Assembly: GCF_030316765.1 (NCBI RefSeq)
Contig: NZ_JASZYT010000001.1
Coordinates: 930,001-994,000 of the forward strand
Direction: 5' to 3'
DNA from: Variovorax saccharolyticus
GTDB lineage: Bacteria > Pseudomonadota > Gammaproteobacteria > Burkholderiales > Burkholderiaceae_C
DNA length: 64,000 nt
Shown: positions 9,261 to 18,200 of the stretch, in pieces
Layout of the letters: the number at the start of each line of letters is the position of its first letter
How positions within the stretch are numbered: the first letter of the stretch is position 1
Made by a program: the position numbers and the translations under genes
Notes under the pieces: model-generated
What the model was told of the DNA's origin: nothing
What the model saw: the letters and a program-made list of their open reading frames with translations, nothing else
Databases searched by the model: none

Positions 9261-10054
9261 ACGGCCTGCGCCACTTCCTGCTGGCGCTGCAGTTCTTCAC
9301 CCGGATCCCGGTCACGGGCGGGCTGGCCGGCTGGGTCGGCTTCAGCCCGGCGATGCTGCGCGCCAGCGCGGCGCATTTTCCGGGTGTCGGATGGCTGGTC
9401 GGCGCGGTCGGCGCCGGTGTCTTCGCCGTGGCCCAGTCGGGCCTGCCGGGCTGGGGCGGCGCCTGCGTCGCGGCGCTGCTGTCGACCGTCGCGACCGTGC
9501 TCATGACCGGCGCCTTCCACGAAGACGGCCTGGCCGACGTGGCGGACGGACTGGGCGGCTCGGCCGACCGGGTGCGGGCGCTCGAGATCATGAAGGATTC
9601 GCGCATCGGCGCCTTCGGCGCGATCGCGCTGGTGCTGGCGCTCGCGCTCAAGGTGCTGCTGCTGGCGACGCTGGCAGCGCAGGGGATGCTCGCGGTGGCG
9701 CTCGCGCTCGTGAGCGCCCATGTGCTGTCGCGGCTGGCGCCCTTGTTCCTGATCCGCTGGCTGCCCTATGTGGGCGACGCCAGCGGCACGAGCAAGGCCA
9801 AGCCGCTGGCCGATGCGATCGGCACCGGCGCCTTGCTGGTCGCTGTCGCCTGGTCGATCCCGGCGATCCTGCTGCTGATGGGCGTGCATGGCCTCGGCCA
9901 TGGCGTCGCGGCCCTCGGCCTCTGCGCCCTGGCCGCAGTCTGGATGGCGCGCCTCTTCCGGCGCCGTCTCCATGGCTTCACCGGCGATGGCCTGGGCGCG
10001 ACGCAGCAGGTCTGCGAAATCGCGATCTACCTCGCACTGGTCTGGCAGCCATGA
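9257..10054 (+). CDS. cobS: Adenosylcobinamide-GDP ribazoletransferase (cobalamin synthase)
   Basis: Integral membrane enzyme that joins adenosylcobinamide-GDP with alpha-ribazole or its phosphate, the step that makes the complete cobalamin. 265 residues from GTG 9257, which overlaps the cobT TGA. The start is supported by the family N-terminus LRHFLLALQFFTRIPV. The conserved acidic region FHEDGLADVADGLGG is present, as are several hydrophobic helices and the loop SGTSKAKPLADA. A longer frame begins upstream in cobT but has no support. Confidence 0.95.
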   Translation: MNGLRHFLLALQFFTRIPVTGGLAGWVGFSPAMLRASAAHFPGVGWLVGAVGAGVFAVAQSGLPGWGGACVAALLSTVATVLMTGAFHEDGLADVADGLGGSADRVRALEIMKDSRIGAFGAIALVLALALKVLLLATLAAQGMLAVALALVSAHVLSRLAPLFLIRWLPYVGDASGTSKAKPLADAIGTGALLVAVAWSIPAILLLMGVHGLGHGVAALGLCALAAVWMARLFRRRLHGFTGDGLGATQQVCEIAIYLALVWQP

Positions 10055-10599
10055 AGCTGCTGCTGATCCGCCACGCGAAGACCACCGCCGCCGACGGCCT
10101 GTGCTATGGCCGCAGCGACGTGCCGGTGCTGCCCGAGCTGACCCGTGCCGCGGCTGCGCGCGTGGCCGCCGAATTGCCGTCGGGCGCGGCCATGGCCTGC
10201 TCGCCGCTGCTGCGATGCCGCGACCTGGCCGCCGCCATCTCGGTGCTGCGGCCCGAGCTTCGCGCGGTGCCCGATCCGCGGCTGGCCGAGATGGATCTCG
10301 GTGCCTGGGAGGACCGGCCCTGGGCGGCGATCGATCGCGCCGAGATCGAGGCCTGGAGCCGCGGCTTCGCCGATATCCGTGCCGGTGGCAGCGGCGAGAG
10401 CACGCGCCAGTTCATGCAGCGGGTGGCCGGCGCCTTCGATGCCTGGTGCGACAGCGGGCGCGACGCGGTCTGGGTCACGCACGCCGGCGTGATCCGGGCG
10501 GTGCGGCTGCTGCATGGGGGCGTGCGCGTGGTCGAGCGATCCGACCAGTGGCCGTCCGAGGCGATCGACTTCGGCGCCCTCGTCGAGTTCGAGCGCTGA
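10051..10599 (+). CDS. cobC: Alpha-ribazole phosphatase, histidine phosphatase family
   Basis: Phosphoglycerate-mutase-like phosphatase, 182 residues, starting at ATG 10051 over the cobS stop. The catalytic motif is RHAKT at about residues 8-12, where the usual RHG has Ala instead of Gly; the rest of the fold, including ACSPLLRC, EMDLGAWE and the second His in WVTHAGVIR, is intact. By position it dephosphorylates alpha-ribazole or cobalamin 5'-phosphate. It is the last gene of the cob set and converges with nth. Confidence 0.88.
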   Translation: MKLLLIRHAKTTAADGLCYGRSDVPVLPELTRAAAARVAAELPSGAAMACSPLLRCRDLAAAISVLRPELRAVPDPRLAEMDLGAWEDRPWAAIDRAEIEAWSRGFADIRAGGSGESTRQFMQRVAGAFDAWCDSGRDAVWVTHAGVIRAVRLLHGGVRVVERSDQWPSEAIDFGALVEFER

Positions 10600-10630
10600 A
10601 CCGGCGCCGCGCTCAAACAGGTTCTCAGTT

Positions 10631-11269
10631 TCACGGGGCAGGCGTCTTCGGCTTGTAGTCGCACCAACTCGCCACCGCGCATTGCCAGCACAGCGGCTTG
10701 CGCGCCACGCAGACGTAGCGGCCATGCAGGATCAGCCAGTGGTGGGCGTGCAGCCGGTACGCCTCGGGCACGCGCTTCTCGAGCTTGAGCTCGACCTCGA
10801 GCGGCGTCTTCCCGGGCGCGAGGCCGGTGCGGTTGCCGACCCTGAAGATGTGCGTGTCGACCGCCATCGTGGGTTCGCCGAAAGCGACGTTGAGCACCAC
10901 GTTGGCGGTCTTGCGGCCGACGCCCGGCAGGGCTTCGAGCTCGGCCCGCGTGCGCGGCACCTCGCCGCCGTGCAGTTCGACCAGCATCCGGCAGGCCTCG
11001 ATCAGGTGCTTCGCCTTGCTGCGGTAAAGGCCGATGGTCTTGATGTAGCTCTCGAGTCCCTCGACGCCCAGCGCCAGGATCGCCTGCGGCGTGTTGGCGA
11101 CCGGAAACAGCCGGCGCGTCGCCTTGTTGACGCCGACGTCGGTGGCCTGCGCCGACAGCAGCACCGCGGCCAGCAGCTCGAAGGGCGTGTCGTATTCGAG
11201 CTCGGTCTCGGGCGTCGGATTGGCGGCCTGCAAGGTGGCGAAGAACGGCTCAATGTCTGATTTCTTCAT
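10631..11269 (-). CDS. nth: Endonuclease III
   Basis: Base-excision-repair DNA glycosylase/AP lyase for oxidised pyrimidines. From MKKSDIEPFF (ATG at 11269) it is 212 residues, the usual length; upstream in-frame codons would add a low-complexity Ala/Pro leader and are unlikely. It shows the helix-hairpin-helix LPGVGRKTANVVL with the catalytic Lys, the catalytic Asp in AVDTHIFRV, and the C-terminal 4Fe-4S ligands spaced C-X6-C-X2-C-X5-C. It diverges from the aminotransferase gene. Confidence 0.96.
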   Translation of the reverse strand: MKKSDIEPFFATLQAANPTPETELEYDTPFELLAAVLLSAQATDVGVNKATRRLFPVANTPQAILALGVEGLESYIKTIGLYRSKAKHLIEACRMLVELHGGEVPRTRAELEALPGVGRKTANVVLNVAFGEPTMAVDTHIFRVGNRTGLAPGKTPLEVELKLEKRVPEAYRLHAHHWLILHGRYVCVARKPLCWQCAVASWCDYKPKTPAP

Positions 11270-11291
11270 CGTGGCGGGGAGTGTAGAGGCC

Positions 11292-11315
11292 GGTGCAGGC
11301 ACCGGTGCAGGCACC
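11292..11315. repeat. Two tandem copies of a 12-bp palindrome
   Basis: GGTGCAGGCACC occurs twice back to back (11292-11303 and 11304-11315). Each copy is itself an inverted repeat (GGTGC-AG-GCACC). The pair sits in the 95-base region between divergent nth and the aminotransferase. The layout suits two adjacent operator half-turns; it is also close to what random GC-rich DNA can give. Confidence 0.5.
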
Positions 11316-11364
11316 GTCGAGGCTGCGACAATCGGCCCTGCAACTCCTCCGAAGAAGGCCACCC

Positions 11365-12552
11365 ATGCAATTCGCCTCCCGCCTCGACAACGTCGAAACC
11401 TCCGCCATCCGCGAACTCTTCAAGCTGCTGGGCACGCCCGGCATCATCAGCTTCGCGGGCGGCTTCCCCGACAGCGCGATGTTCGATGTCGAGGGCCTGA
11501 AGGAAGCCAGTTCCAAGGCGCTGGCCGAAGAGGCCGGCGGTGCCCTCCAGTACGGCGCCACCGAGGGCTACGAGCCCTTGCGCACGCAGCTGTCGGCCTT
11601 CATGAAGACCAAGGGCGTCGAGGTCGAGCCGAGCGGACTCATCGTGACCACCGGCAGCCAGCAGGCGCTCGACCTGCTCGGCAAGACGCTGATTTCCCCG
11701 GGCGACAAAGTGATCGTCGAGGGCCCGACCTTCCTGGCGACCATCCAGTGCTTCCGCCTGTACGGTGCACAGCTGATCAGCGCTCCGGTCGACGCCGACG
11801 GCGTGCGCACCGATGAACTCGAGAAGCTCATCGCCGAACACAAGCCGAAGTTCGTCTACCTGATCCCGACTTTCGGCAATCCCAGCGGCGCGATGCTGAG
11901 CCTGGAGCGCCGCCGCAAGGTGCTCGAGATGGCGGTCAGGCACCAGACGCTGATCGTCGAGGACGATCCCTACGGCGATCTCTATTTCGACCAGCCGCCG
12001 CCGCCCTCGATCATGTCGCTGACCCAGGAAGTGCCGGGCAGCCGGGAACTGGTCGCGCACTGCGGCAGCCTCAGCAAGGTGCTGAGCCCCGGCCTGCGCA
12101 TCGGCTGGATGATCGGCCCGGCCGAACTGCTGGCCAAGGCCACCATGTGCAAGCAGTTCAGCGATGCCCACACCAGCACCTTCGCGCAGGCCACCGCCGC
12201 GCAGTACCTCAAGAGCGGCCGCATGCCGGCCACGCTGGCTCACGTGCGCGAGGTCTATGCGGAGCGTGCCCGCGCCATGGGCGAAGCGCTGCAGCGCGAA
12301 CTCGGCGACGCGATCACCTTCACGCAGCCGGGCGGCGGCCTGTTCTTCTGGGCCCGCCTGACCGGTGCCGGGGGCAAGGTGGCGGATGCCAACGTGCTGG
12401 CCAAGCGCGCGATCGAGAAGCTCGTGGCCTTTGTGCCCGGTGCGCCGTTCTTTGCCGAGAAGCCGGACGTGGCGACGCTGCGGCTGAGCTTCGCGACCGC
12501 CAACGTCGAGAAGATCCGCGAAGGCATCGCGCGGCTCGGCGGGGCGCTGTAG
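11365..12552 (+). CDS. PLP-dependent class I/II aminotransferase (2-aminoadipate/LysN-like)
   Basis: Fold-type I aminotransferase of 395 residues, without the GntR-type DNA-binding domain of MocR proteins. The start MQFASRLDNVETSAIRELFK is typical of the 2-aminoadipate/aromatic aminotransferase group. The PLP lysine lies in CGSLSKVLSPGLRIGWM; other signatures are TTGSQQALDLLGK, PTFGNPSG and EDDPYGDLYF. The amino donor cannot be decided from sequence. An upstream in-frame start at 11293 would run through the palindrome repeat and is not favoured. It converges with the next gene. Confidence 0.9.
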   Translation: MQFASRLDNVETSAIRELFKLLGTPGIISFAGGFPDSAMFDVEGLKEASSKALAEEAGGALQYGATEGYEPLRTQLSAFMKTKGVEVEPSGLIVTTGSQQALDLLGKTLISPGDKVIVEGPTFLATIQCFRLYGAQLISAPVDADGVRTDELEKLIAEHKPKFVYLIPTFGNPSGAMLSLERRRKVLEMAVRHQTLIVEDDPYGDLYFDQPPPPSIMSLTQEVPGSRELVAHCGSLSKVLSPGLRIGWMIGPAELLAKATMCKQFSDAHTSTFAQATAAQYLKSGRMPATLAHVREVYAERARAMGEALQRELGDAITFTQPGGGLFFWARLTGAGGKVADANVLAKRAIEKLVAFVPGAPFFAEKPDVATLRLSFATANVEKIREGIARLGGAL

Positions 12553-12577
12553 CGCCCGCGGCCCTCAGTCGAGGGCC
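12542..12577. terminator. Double hairpin between convergent genes
   Basis: GGGCGCT (12542-12548) pairs with AGCGCCC (12551-12557), probably opening to a 5-bp stem with a 6-base loop. GGCCCTC (12560-12566) pairs with GAGGGCC (12571-12577) around AGTC. The first hairpin covers the aminotransferase TAG, the second the stop of the convergent PLP enzyme. No U-tract follows on either strand, so intrinsic termination is only a possibility. Confidence 0.35.
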
Positions 12578-13806
12578 TGCGCGAAGTCGGCGAGCAGTTC
12601 GTTCGCCGACTCCAGCCCGACCGAGACCCGCACCAGTCCGTCGGCGATCCCCATTTCTGCGCGCACGGCGGCGCCGGCTTCCCAGTAGATCGTCGGCGCG
12701 ACCGGGATCACCAGCGTGCGGTTGTCGCCCAGGCCGGTGGCCTTGATGGCCAGCTGCAGGCGGTCGAGCGTCGCCATCATGCGCGTGCTGTCGCGCAGCT
12801 CGAAGGCCAGCAGCCACGAGCCGGCCTTGAACAGCTTCAGGGCCAGCGCATGCTGCGGGTGGCTCGCGAGCATCGGGTAGTGCACCTTGGCGATCGCCGC
12901 ATGGGCGTCGAGGAAGCGCGCCAGCGCCAAGGCGGTCGCGCTGGTCTGCGCCACCCGCAGCGCCAGCGTCTCGGCCCCGAGGCTGATGCGGTGCGCCTGC
13001 TCGGGCGCCAGCGTGCCGCCCATGTCGCGCAGTCCCTTCTTGCGGATCTGCTGCAGCCCCCACTGGCGCGGATCGAGGCCGCGGTAGCTGGCGGCGATGT
13101 TGGGGTAGCCCTGCCAGTCGAACTCGCCGGTGTCGGTCACAGCGCCGCCCAGCGCCGCGCCGTGGCCGGCGATGGTCTTGGTCAGCGAGTTCACGACCAG
13201 CCCGGCGCCGACGCTCTTCGGGCGGAAGAGGGCGGGGGAGGTGATCGTGTTGTCGACCACGTAGAGCAGTCCGCGCTCGCGGCACAGTGCGCCGATCGCC
13301 TCCAGGTCCGGTACCTGGGTGCCGGGGTTGGCCACGGTCTCGACGAACACCATGCGGGTCTGGGGCCGCAGGGCCGCGCGAACCTGCTCCACCGAGCCGG
13401 CATCGACCTTGCTGACCTGGACGCCCAGCTCGCCCAGCGTGCCGAACAGGCTGTTGGTGTTGCCGAAGACGAAATGGCTGCTCACCAGGTGGTCGCCCGC
13501 GCGCAGCAGCGTCAGGAACAGCGCGCTCAGCGCGGCCATGCCGCTGGCGAAGCAGATGCTGCCGATGCCTTGCTCGAGCTGGCTGAGCTTGGCTTCGAGC
13601 GCGGCCGTGGTGGGCGTGCCTTGCCGGGCATAGCTGAAGCTGTTCTTGAGCGTGCCCTGGAAGACGCCGATCAAGTCTTCGGTGCGCTCGTAGCCGTACT
13701 GCACCGAGGTGTGGATCGGCTTGTGGATCGCGCCGTGCTCGACGCCGCCCCGGCGGTCGCCGTGCAGGGTCTCGGAGGCGCGCGGCGGGAGTCGGTCGTC
13801 GGCCAT
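12565..13806 (-). CDS. Cys/Met-metabolism PLP-dependent enzyme (cystathionine gamma-synthase / sulfhydrylase family)
   Basis: Trans-sulfuration-family enzyme of 413 residues. Family marks include the N-terminal HKPIHTSVQYGYERTEDL, SYARQGTPTTAALEAKL, FASGMAALSALFL, and the PLP lysine in VNSLTKTIAGHG. The family covers cystathionine synthases and lyases, homoserine sulfhydrylases and methionine gamma-lyase, and I cannot choose among them. The gene begins 5 bases after the serB stop on the same strand, so the two are probably co-transcribed. Confidence 0.88.
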   Translation of the reverse strand: MADDRLPPRASETLHGDRRGGVEHGAIHKPIHTSVQYGYERTEDLIGVFQGTLKNSFSYARQGTPTTAALEAKLSQLEQGIGSICFASGMAALSALFLTLLRAGDHLVSSHFVFGNTNSLFGTLGELGVQVSKVDAGSVEQVRAALRPQTRMVFVETVANPGTQVPDLEAIGALCRERGLLYVVDNTITSPALFRPKSVGAGLVVNSLTKTIAGHGAALGGAVTDTGEFDWQGYPNIAASYRGLDPRQWGLQQIRKKGLRDMGGTLAPEQAHRISLGAETLALRVAQTSATALALARFLDAHAAIAKVHYPMLASHPQHALALKLFKAGSWLLAFELRDSTRMMATLDRLQLAIKATGLGDNRTLVIPVAPTIYWEAGAAVRAEMGIADGLVRVSVGLESANELLADFAQALD

Positions 13807-13811
13807 GGCGT

Positions 13812-14525
13812 TCAGCGCAGCACTTCGAGCAGGCGGTCGAGTCCGCCTTCATTGATCGCGACCATCGCCTGCTCGCGCACCTTGGGCTTGGCGTGGAAGG
13901 CCACCGAAAGGCCGGCTTCGCCCATCATCGGCAGGTCGTTGGCACCGTCGCCCACGGCGATCGTCTCGGCTGCCGAGATGCCCAGCAGCGAAGCCACCTC
14001 GAGCAGGGTGCGCCGCTTCTCGGCGCCATCGCAGATGTCGCCCCAGGACTGCTGCACGACCTCGCCCGTGAGCAGGCCGTCGGCTTCGTCGAGCAGGTTC
14101 GACCGCGCGAAATCGATGCTTAGCCGATCCTTCACGCGGTTGGCGAAGAAGGTGAAGCCGCCCGACACCAGCAGCACCCTGAGCCCCGCGGCCTTGCAGG
14201 CCCGCACGAGCTGCTCCGCGCCCGGGTTGAGCTTCAGGCGCTGGTCGTAAACCTGCTGCAAGGCCGCCACCGGAACGCCCTTCAGCAGCGCCACGCGCCG
14301 CCGCAGGCTTTCCTTGAAGTCCTTGATCTCGCCGCGCATCGTGGCCTCGGTGATGGCCGCGACTTCGGCCTTCTTGCCGACCGCATCGGCGATCTCGTCG
14401 ATGCATTCGATGTTGATCAGGGTCGAGTCCATGTCGAACGCGATCAGCTTGAAGTCGGCGAGCGCGAGCGGTGGGGTGAAGCGCTGCACGACGAGACCGG
14501 GGGAGAGTTCTTGGGGGGAGTACAT
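13812..14525 (-). CDS. serB: Phosphoserine phosphatase
   Basis: HAD-superfamily phosphatase for the last step of serine synthesis, 237 residues. Motif I is AFDMDSTLINIECIDEIAD, with the nucleophile and acid Asp residues. Motif II Ser lies in LLVSGGFTFFANR and motif III in AVGDGANDLPMMGEAG. Only about 30 residues precede motif I, so the N-terminal ACT-like domain of longer SerB proteins is absent. It lies between vapC (12 bases upstream) and the PLP enzyme (5 bases downstream) on the same strand. Confidence 0.96.
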   Translation of the reverse strand: MYSPQELSPGLVVQRFTPPLALADFKLIAFDMDSTLINIECIDEIADAVGKKAEVAAITEATMRGEIKDFKESLRRRVALLKGVPVAALQQVYDQRLKLNPGAEQLVRACKAAGLRVLLVSGGFTFFANRVKDRLSIDFARSNLLDEADGLLTGEVVQQSWGDICDGAEKRRTLLEVASLLGISAAETIAVGDGANDLPMMGEAGLSVAFHAKPKVREQAMVAINEGGLDRLLEVLR

Positions 14526-14537
14526 GGAGCAGGTCGC

Positions 14538-14972
14538 TCAGCGGAGCCAGTTGTCGATTTTCAGATGGGGAACGCGCCGGAACTCATCCTCGTTGTCGGT
14601 AATGAGCGTCGCGTCGAGCGCCAGGGCGTGGGCCGCGATGAGCATGTCGTTGGGGCCGATCGGCGTGCCGCGCTGTTCGAGGTGCGTCCGGACATCGGCG
14701 TAGAGCTGTGCCGCCGAAGCCGGAAGATCGCGCACCTCGATCATCGACATCGTCCGCGCGTAGGCCTCGCTCAACCGCGGCGAGGCTTTGCGCGCCAGGC
14801 CGAAGCGCAGTTCGCCATCGACCACCATGCTGGTGCAGACCTCGCCGTCGGGCCGTTCGGCGGCCAGCGCCCGGATCCTGTCGGCCACCTTGCCGGCCGG
14901 ATGGCGCATCAGGTCGGAGATGATGTTGGTGTCGAGCAGATGCAGCGGCGCCGTGCCGCCCGGCGCGGTCAT
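14538..14972 (-). CDS. vapC: VapC-type PIN-domain toxin ribonuclease
   Basis: PIN-domain protein of 144 residues, expected to be an Mg-dependent endoribonuclease toxin. The acidic centre is visible: Asp in LLDTNIISDL, Glu in VVDGELRFG, Asp in GPNDMLIAAHA, and the last acidic cluster in LITDNEDEF. Its ATG overlaps the antitoxin stop by four bases (ATGA at 14969-14972), the usual order of antitoxin first and toxin second. The pair sits between mfd and serB in a tightly packed same-strand run. RNA target unknown. Confidence 0.92.
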   Translation of the reverse strand: MTAPGGTAPLHLLDTNIISDLMRHPAGKVADRIRALAAERPDGEVCTSMVVDGELRFGLARKASPRLSEAYARTMSMIEVRDLPASAAQLYADVRTHLEQRGTPIGPNDMLIAAHALALDATLITDNEDEFRRVPHLKIDNWLR

Positions 14973-15238
14973 GGGTCGATGTCGTCCAGCGGCCGCAGCC
15001 CGAGGTCCACGTCCGGAAAGTCCTCGTCGAGCGTGTCCATGGTGGCGAGCACGGCGGCCAGGCCGGCCAGCGTGCCTTTCTGCGGCGGACTCACGGCCTC
15101 GATCACCAGCGTGTTGCCTTCGCGACGCATCAGGGCCTCGTTGCCCGGCAACTCGAACTCGCGCGGAATCCGTACCGCCTGGTTCGCGCCATTGCGAAAC
15201 AGCCGGACGTGGCGGGGCGGAGGCAGTGTCGACGACAT
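14969..15238 (-). CDS. vapB: VapB-type antitoxin, AbrB/SpoVT-like DNA-binding
   Basis: 89-residue protein with an N-terminal swapped-hairpin AbrB-like domain (VRLFRNGANQAVRIPREFEL) and a short acidic C-terminal tail that would wrap the toxin. It starts 14 bases after the mfd stop, so any private promoter and operator must lie in the end of mfd. Two direct copies of TATGCC (15254-15259 and 15266-15271), 12 bases apart, and the palindrome GCATATGC (15263-15270) lie there and are candidates for autoregulation. Confidence 0.9.
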   Translation of the reverse strand: MSSTLPPPRHVRLFRNGANQAVRIPREFELPGNEALMRREGNTLVIEAVSPPQKGTLAGLAAVLATMDTLDEDFPDVDLGLRPLDDIDP

Positions 15239-15252
15239 TCGCTCAGTTTAGC

Positions 15253-18200
15253 CTATGCCTTTGCATATGCCAACGCGGCATCCTCGCTGCGCGGTTGGCC
15301 CAGGCTGCGCAGCACGTCACGCACCATCTGTGCGCGCTCCTTGGGCTCCTTCAGCTCGCGCTCGATGCGCAGCTTTTCGTTGCCCGCGAGCTTGATGTGC
15401 TTGTTCTTCTGGATCAGGTGGATGATGTTCATCGAATCGATCGGCGGATCCTTCTTGAAGGTGATGTGGATCACCCCCGGTGCGGCATCGACCTTGATCA
15501 CGCCGTAGGGCCGCGCCAGCACCCGCAGCCGATGCACGTCGATCAAGGTCTGGCCCTGCGGCGGCAGCTTGCCGAAGCGGTCGACGATCTCTTCGAGCAG
15601 GGTGTCGATCTGGTCCGGCGTCTTGGCGGTCGCCAGCTTCTTGTAGAAGGACAGCCGCAGGTGGACGTCGCCGCAATAGTCGTCGGGCAGCAGGGCCGGC
15701 GCGTGCAGGTTGATCTCGGTCGTGACCGATAGCGGCGCCAGCAGGTCGGGCTCCTGACCGGCCTTCAGCGAGCGCACCGCCTCGGCCAGCATCTCGTTGT
15801 AGAGCTGGAAGCCGATCTCCATCATGTTGCCGCTCTGGTTCTCGCCCAGCACCTCGCCGGCGCCGCGGATCTCGAGGTCGTGCATCGCGAGGTAGAAGCC
15901 CGAGCCGAGTTCTTCCATCTGCTGGATCGCGTCGAGCCGCTGCGCCGCCTGCTTGGTCAGGCCCTCGATGTCCGGCACCATCAGGTACGCATAGGCCTGG
16001 TGATGGCTGCGGCCGACGCGGCCGCGCAGCTGGTGCAGCTGCGCCAGGCCAAATTTGTCGGCCCGGCTCATCACGATCGTGTTGGCGGTCGGCACGTCGA
16101 TGCCGGTCTCGATGATGGTCGAGCACAGGAGCAGGTTGTAGCGCTGGGCCACGAAGTCGCGCATGACGCGTTCGAGCTCGCGCTCGGGCATCTGGCCGTG
16201 GGCCACCGCGATGCGCGCCTCGGGCAGGATCTGCTCGAGCTTCTGGCGCCGGTTCTCGATCGTCTCGACCTCGTTGTGCAGGAAGTAGACCTGGCCGCCG
16301 CGCTTGAGTTCGCGCAGCACCGCCTCGCGGATCACGCCGGTGCCCTCGTTGCGGACGAAGGTCTTGATCGCCAGCCGCCGCTGCGGCGCGGTGGCGATCA
16401 CGCTCAGGTCGCGCAGGCCTTCCAGCGCCATGCCCAGGGTGCGCGGGATCGGCGTCGCGGTAAGTGTCAGCACGTCGACCTCGGCCCGCATCGCCTTCAT
16501 TGCCTCCTTGTGGCGGACGCCGAAGCGGTGCTCCTCGTCGATGATCAGGAGGCCCAGGTTCTTGAACTTGACCGACTGCGACAGCAGCTTGTGGGTGCCC
16601 ACCACGATGTCCACGCTGCCGTCGCCCAGGCCCTTGGCGGCCGCGGTGATCTCCTTGGCGGAGCGAAAGCGGCTCATCTCGGCGACCTTCACCGGCCACT
16701 TGGCGAAGCGGTCGACCAGCGTCTGGTAGTGCTGCTCGGCCAGGAGGGTGGTCGGCGCCAGGAAGGCGACCTGCTTGCCCCCGGTCACGGCCACGAAGGC
16801 GGCGCGCAGGGCGACCTCGGTCTTGCCGAAGCCGACGTCACCGCAGACCAGACGGTCCATCGGCTGCGGCGAGATCATGTCCTGGATCACAGCGTGGATC
16901 GCGGCCTTCTGGTCGGCCGTCTCGTCGAAGCCGAAGTCGTTGGCGAAGACCTCGTAGTCGGCGGCCGAGAAGCGGAAGGCGTAGCCCTCGCGCGCCGCAC
17001 GACGGGCATAGATGTTGAGCAGTTCGGCGGCCGAGTCGCGTACCTGCTCGGCGGCGCGGCGCTTGGCCTTCTCCCACTGGCCCGAGCCCAGCTTGTGCAG
17101 CGGCGCCTCGTCGGCGCTGACGCCGGTGTAGCGGCTCACCAGGTGCAGCTGCGACACCGGGACGTAGAGCGTGGCCTTGTCCGCGTACTCCAGGTGCAGC
17201 ATTTCCTGCAGCAGCGGCTTGCCCTCGGCGTCCTTGCCCTGGCCCAGGTCCATGTTGACCAGTCCGCGGTAGCGGCCGATGCCGTGGGCCGAATGCACCA
17301 CCGGGTCGCCGATCGCCAATTCGCTCAGGTCCTTGATCAGCGCCTCGACGTCGCTGACCTGCTCCTGCTTCTTGTTGCGCCGGCGGGTGGCCGGCGCGGT
17401 GGCGAAGAGCTCGGTCTCGGTGACGAAGTCGATGCCCTGTTCGCGCCAGGCGAAGCCGGCCACCAGGGCCGCGGTCGCGATGCCGATCTTCTCGTCGGGC
17501 TGGGCCTCGAATTCGGCCAGCGAATCGAAGGCCGGCGGCCCGACGCCGCTGGCACGCAGGAAGTCAAGCAGGCTCTCGCGCCGCCCGTCGCTCTCGGCGA
17601 TCACCAGCACGCGGTGCGGCGTGCTGCGGATGTGTTCCTTGAGCTTGACCAGCGGATCGTCCGCGCCGCGCACCACGGCGAACGGCGGCAGGACGTCGAA
17701 CTCGGCATAGGGCGGTGCATCGGCCGATGCCTCGCCGCGTATTGCCAGCTGCGGGTGCGGCTTGGCCCGCAGGTAGAACTGCTCGGCGTTCAGGAACAGC
17801 GCCTCGGGCGGCAGCGCAGGCCGTTCGGGATCGCCTTGCACCAGGCGGTAGCGCTCGCCCGTGTCCTGCCAGAAATGCTGGAAGGCCGGCTCCAGGTCGC
17901 CGTGCAGCACCACCGTGGCGTCCGGCCCCAGGTAGTCGAAGACGGTCGCGGTCTCCTCGAAGAAGAGCGGCAGGTAGTACTCGATGCCCGCCGTGGCGAC
18001 GCCGCTGCCCATGTCCTTGTAGATCCGGCTGCGGGTCGGATCGCCTTCGAGCAGCTCGCGCCAGCGGCTGCGAAAGCGCGCCCGGGCGTCGTCGTCCATC
18101 GGGAACTCGCGGCCCGGCAGCAGGCGCACTTCAGGCACCGGATAGAGGCTGCGCTGGGTGTCGGGGTCGAAGGTGCGGATCGAGTCGATCTCGTCGTCGA

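Noticed and set aside
13807-13811. Possible SAM-responsive leader before the trans-sulfuration-family gene
   Set aside because: Only five bases separate it from serB, so there is no room for a riboswitch.
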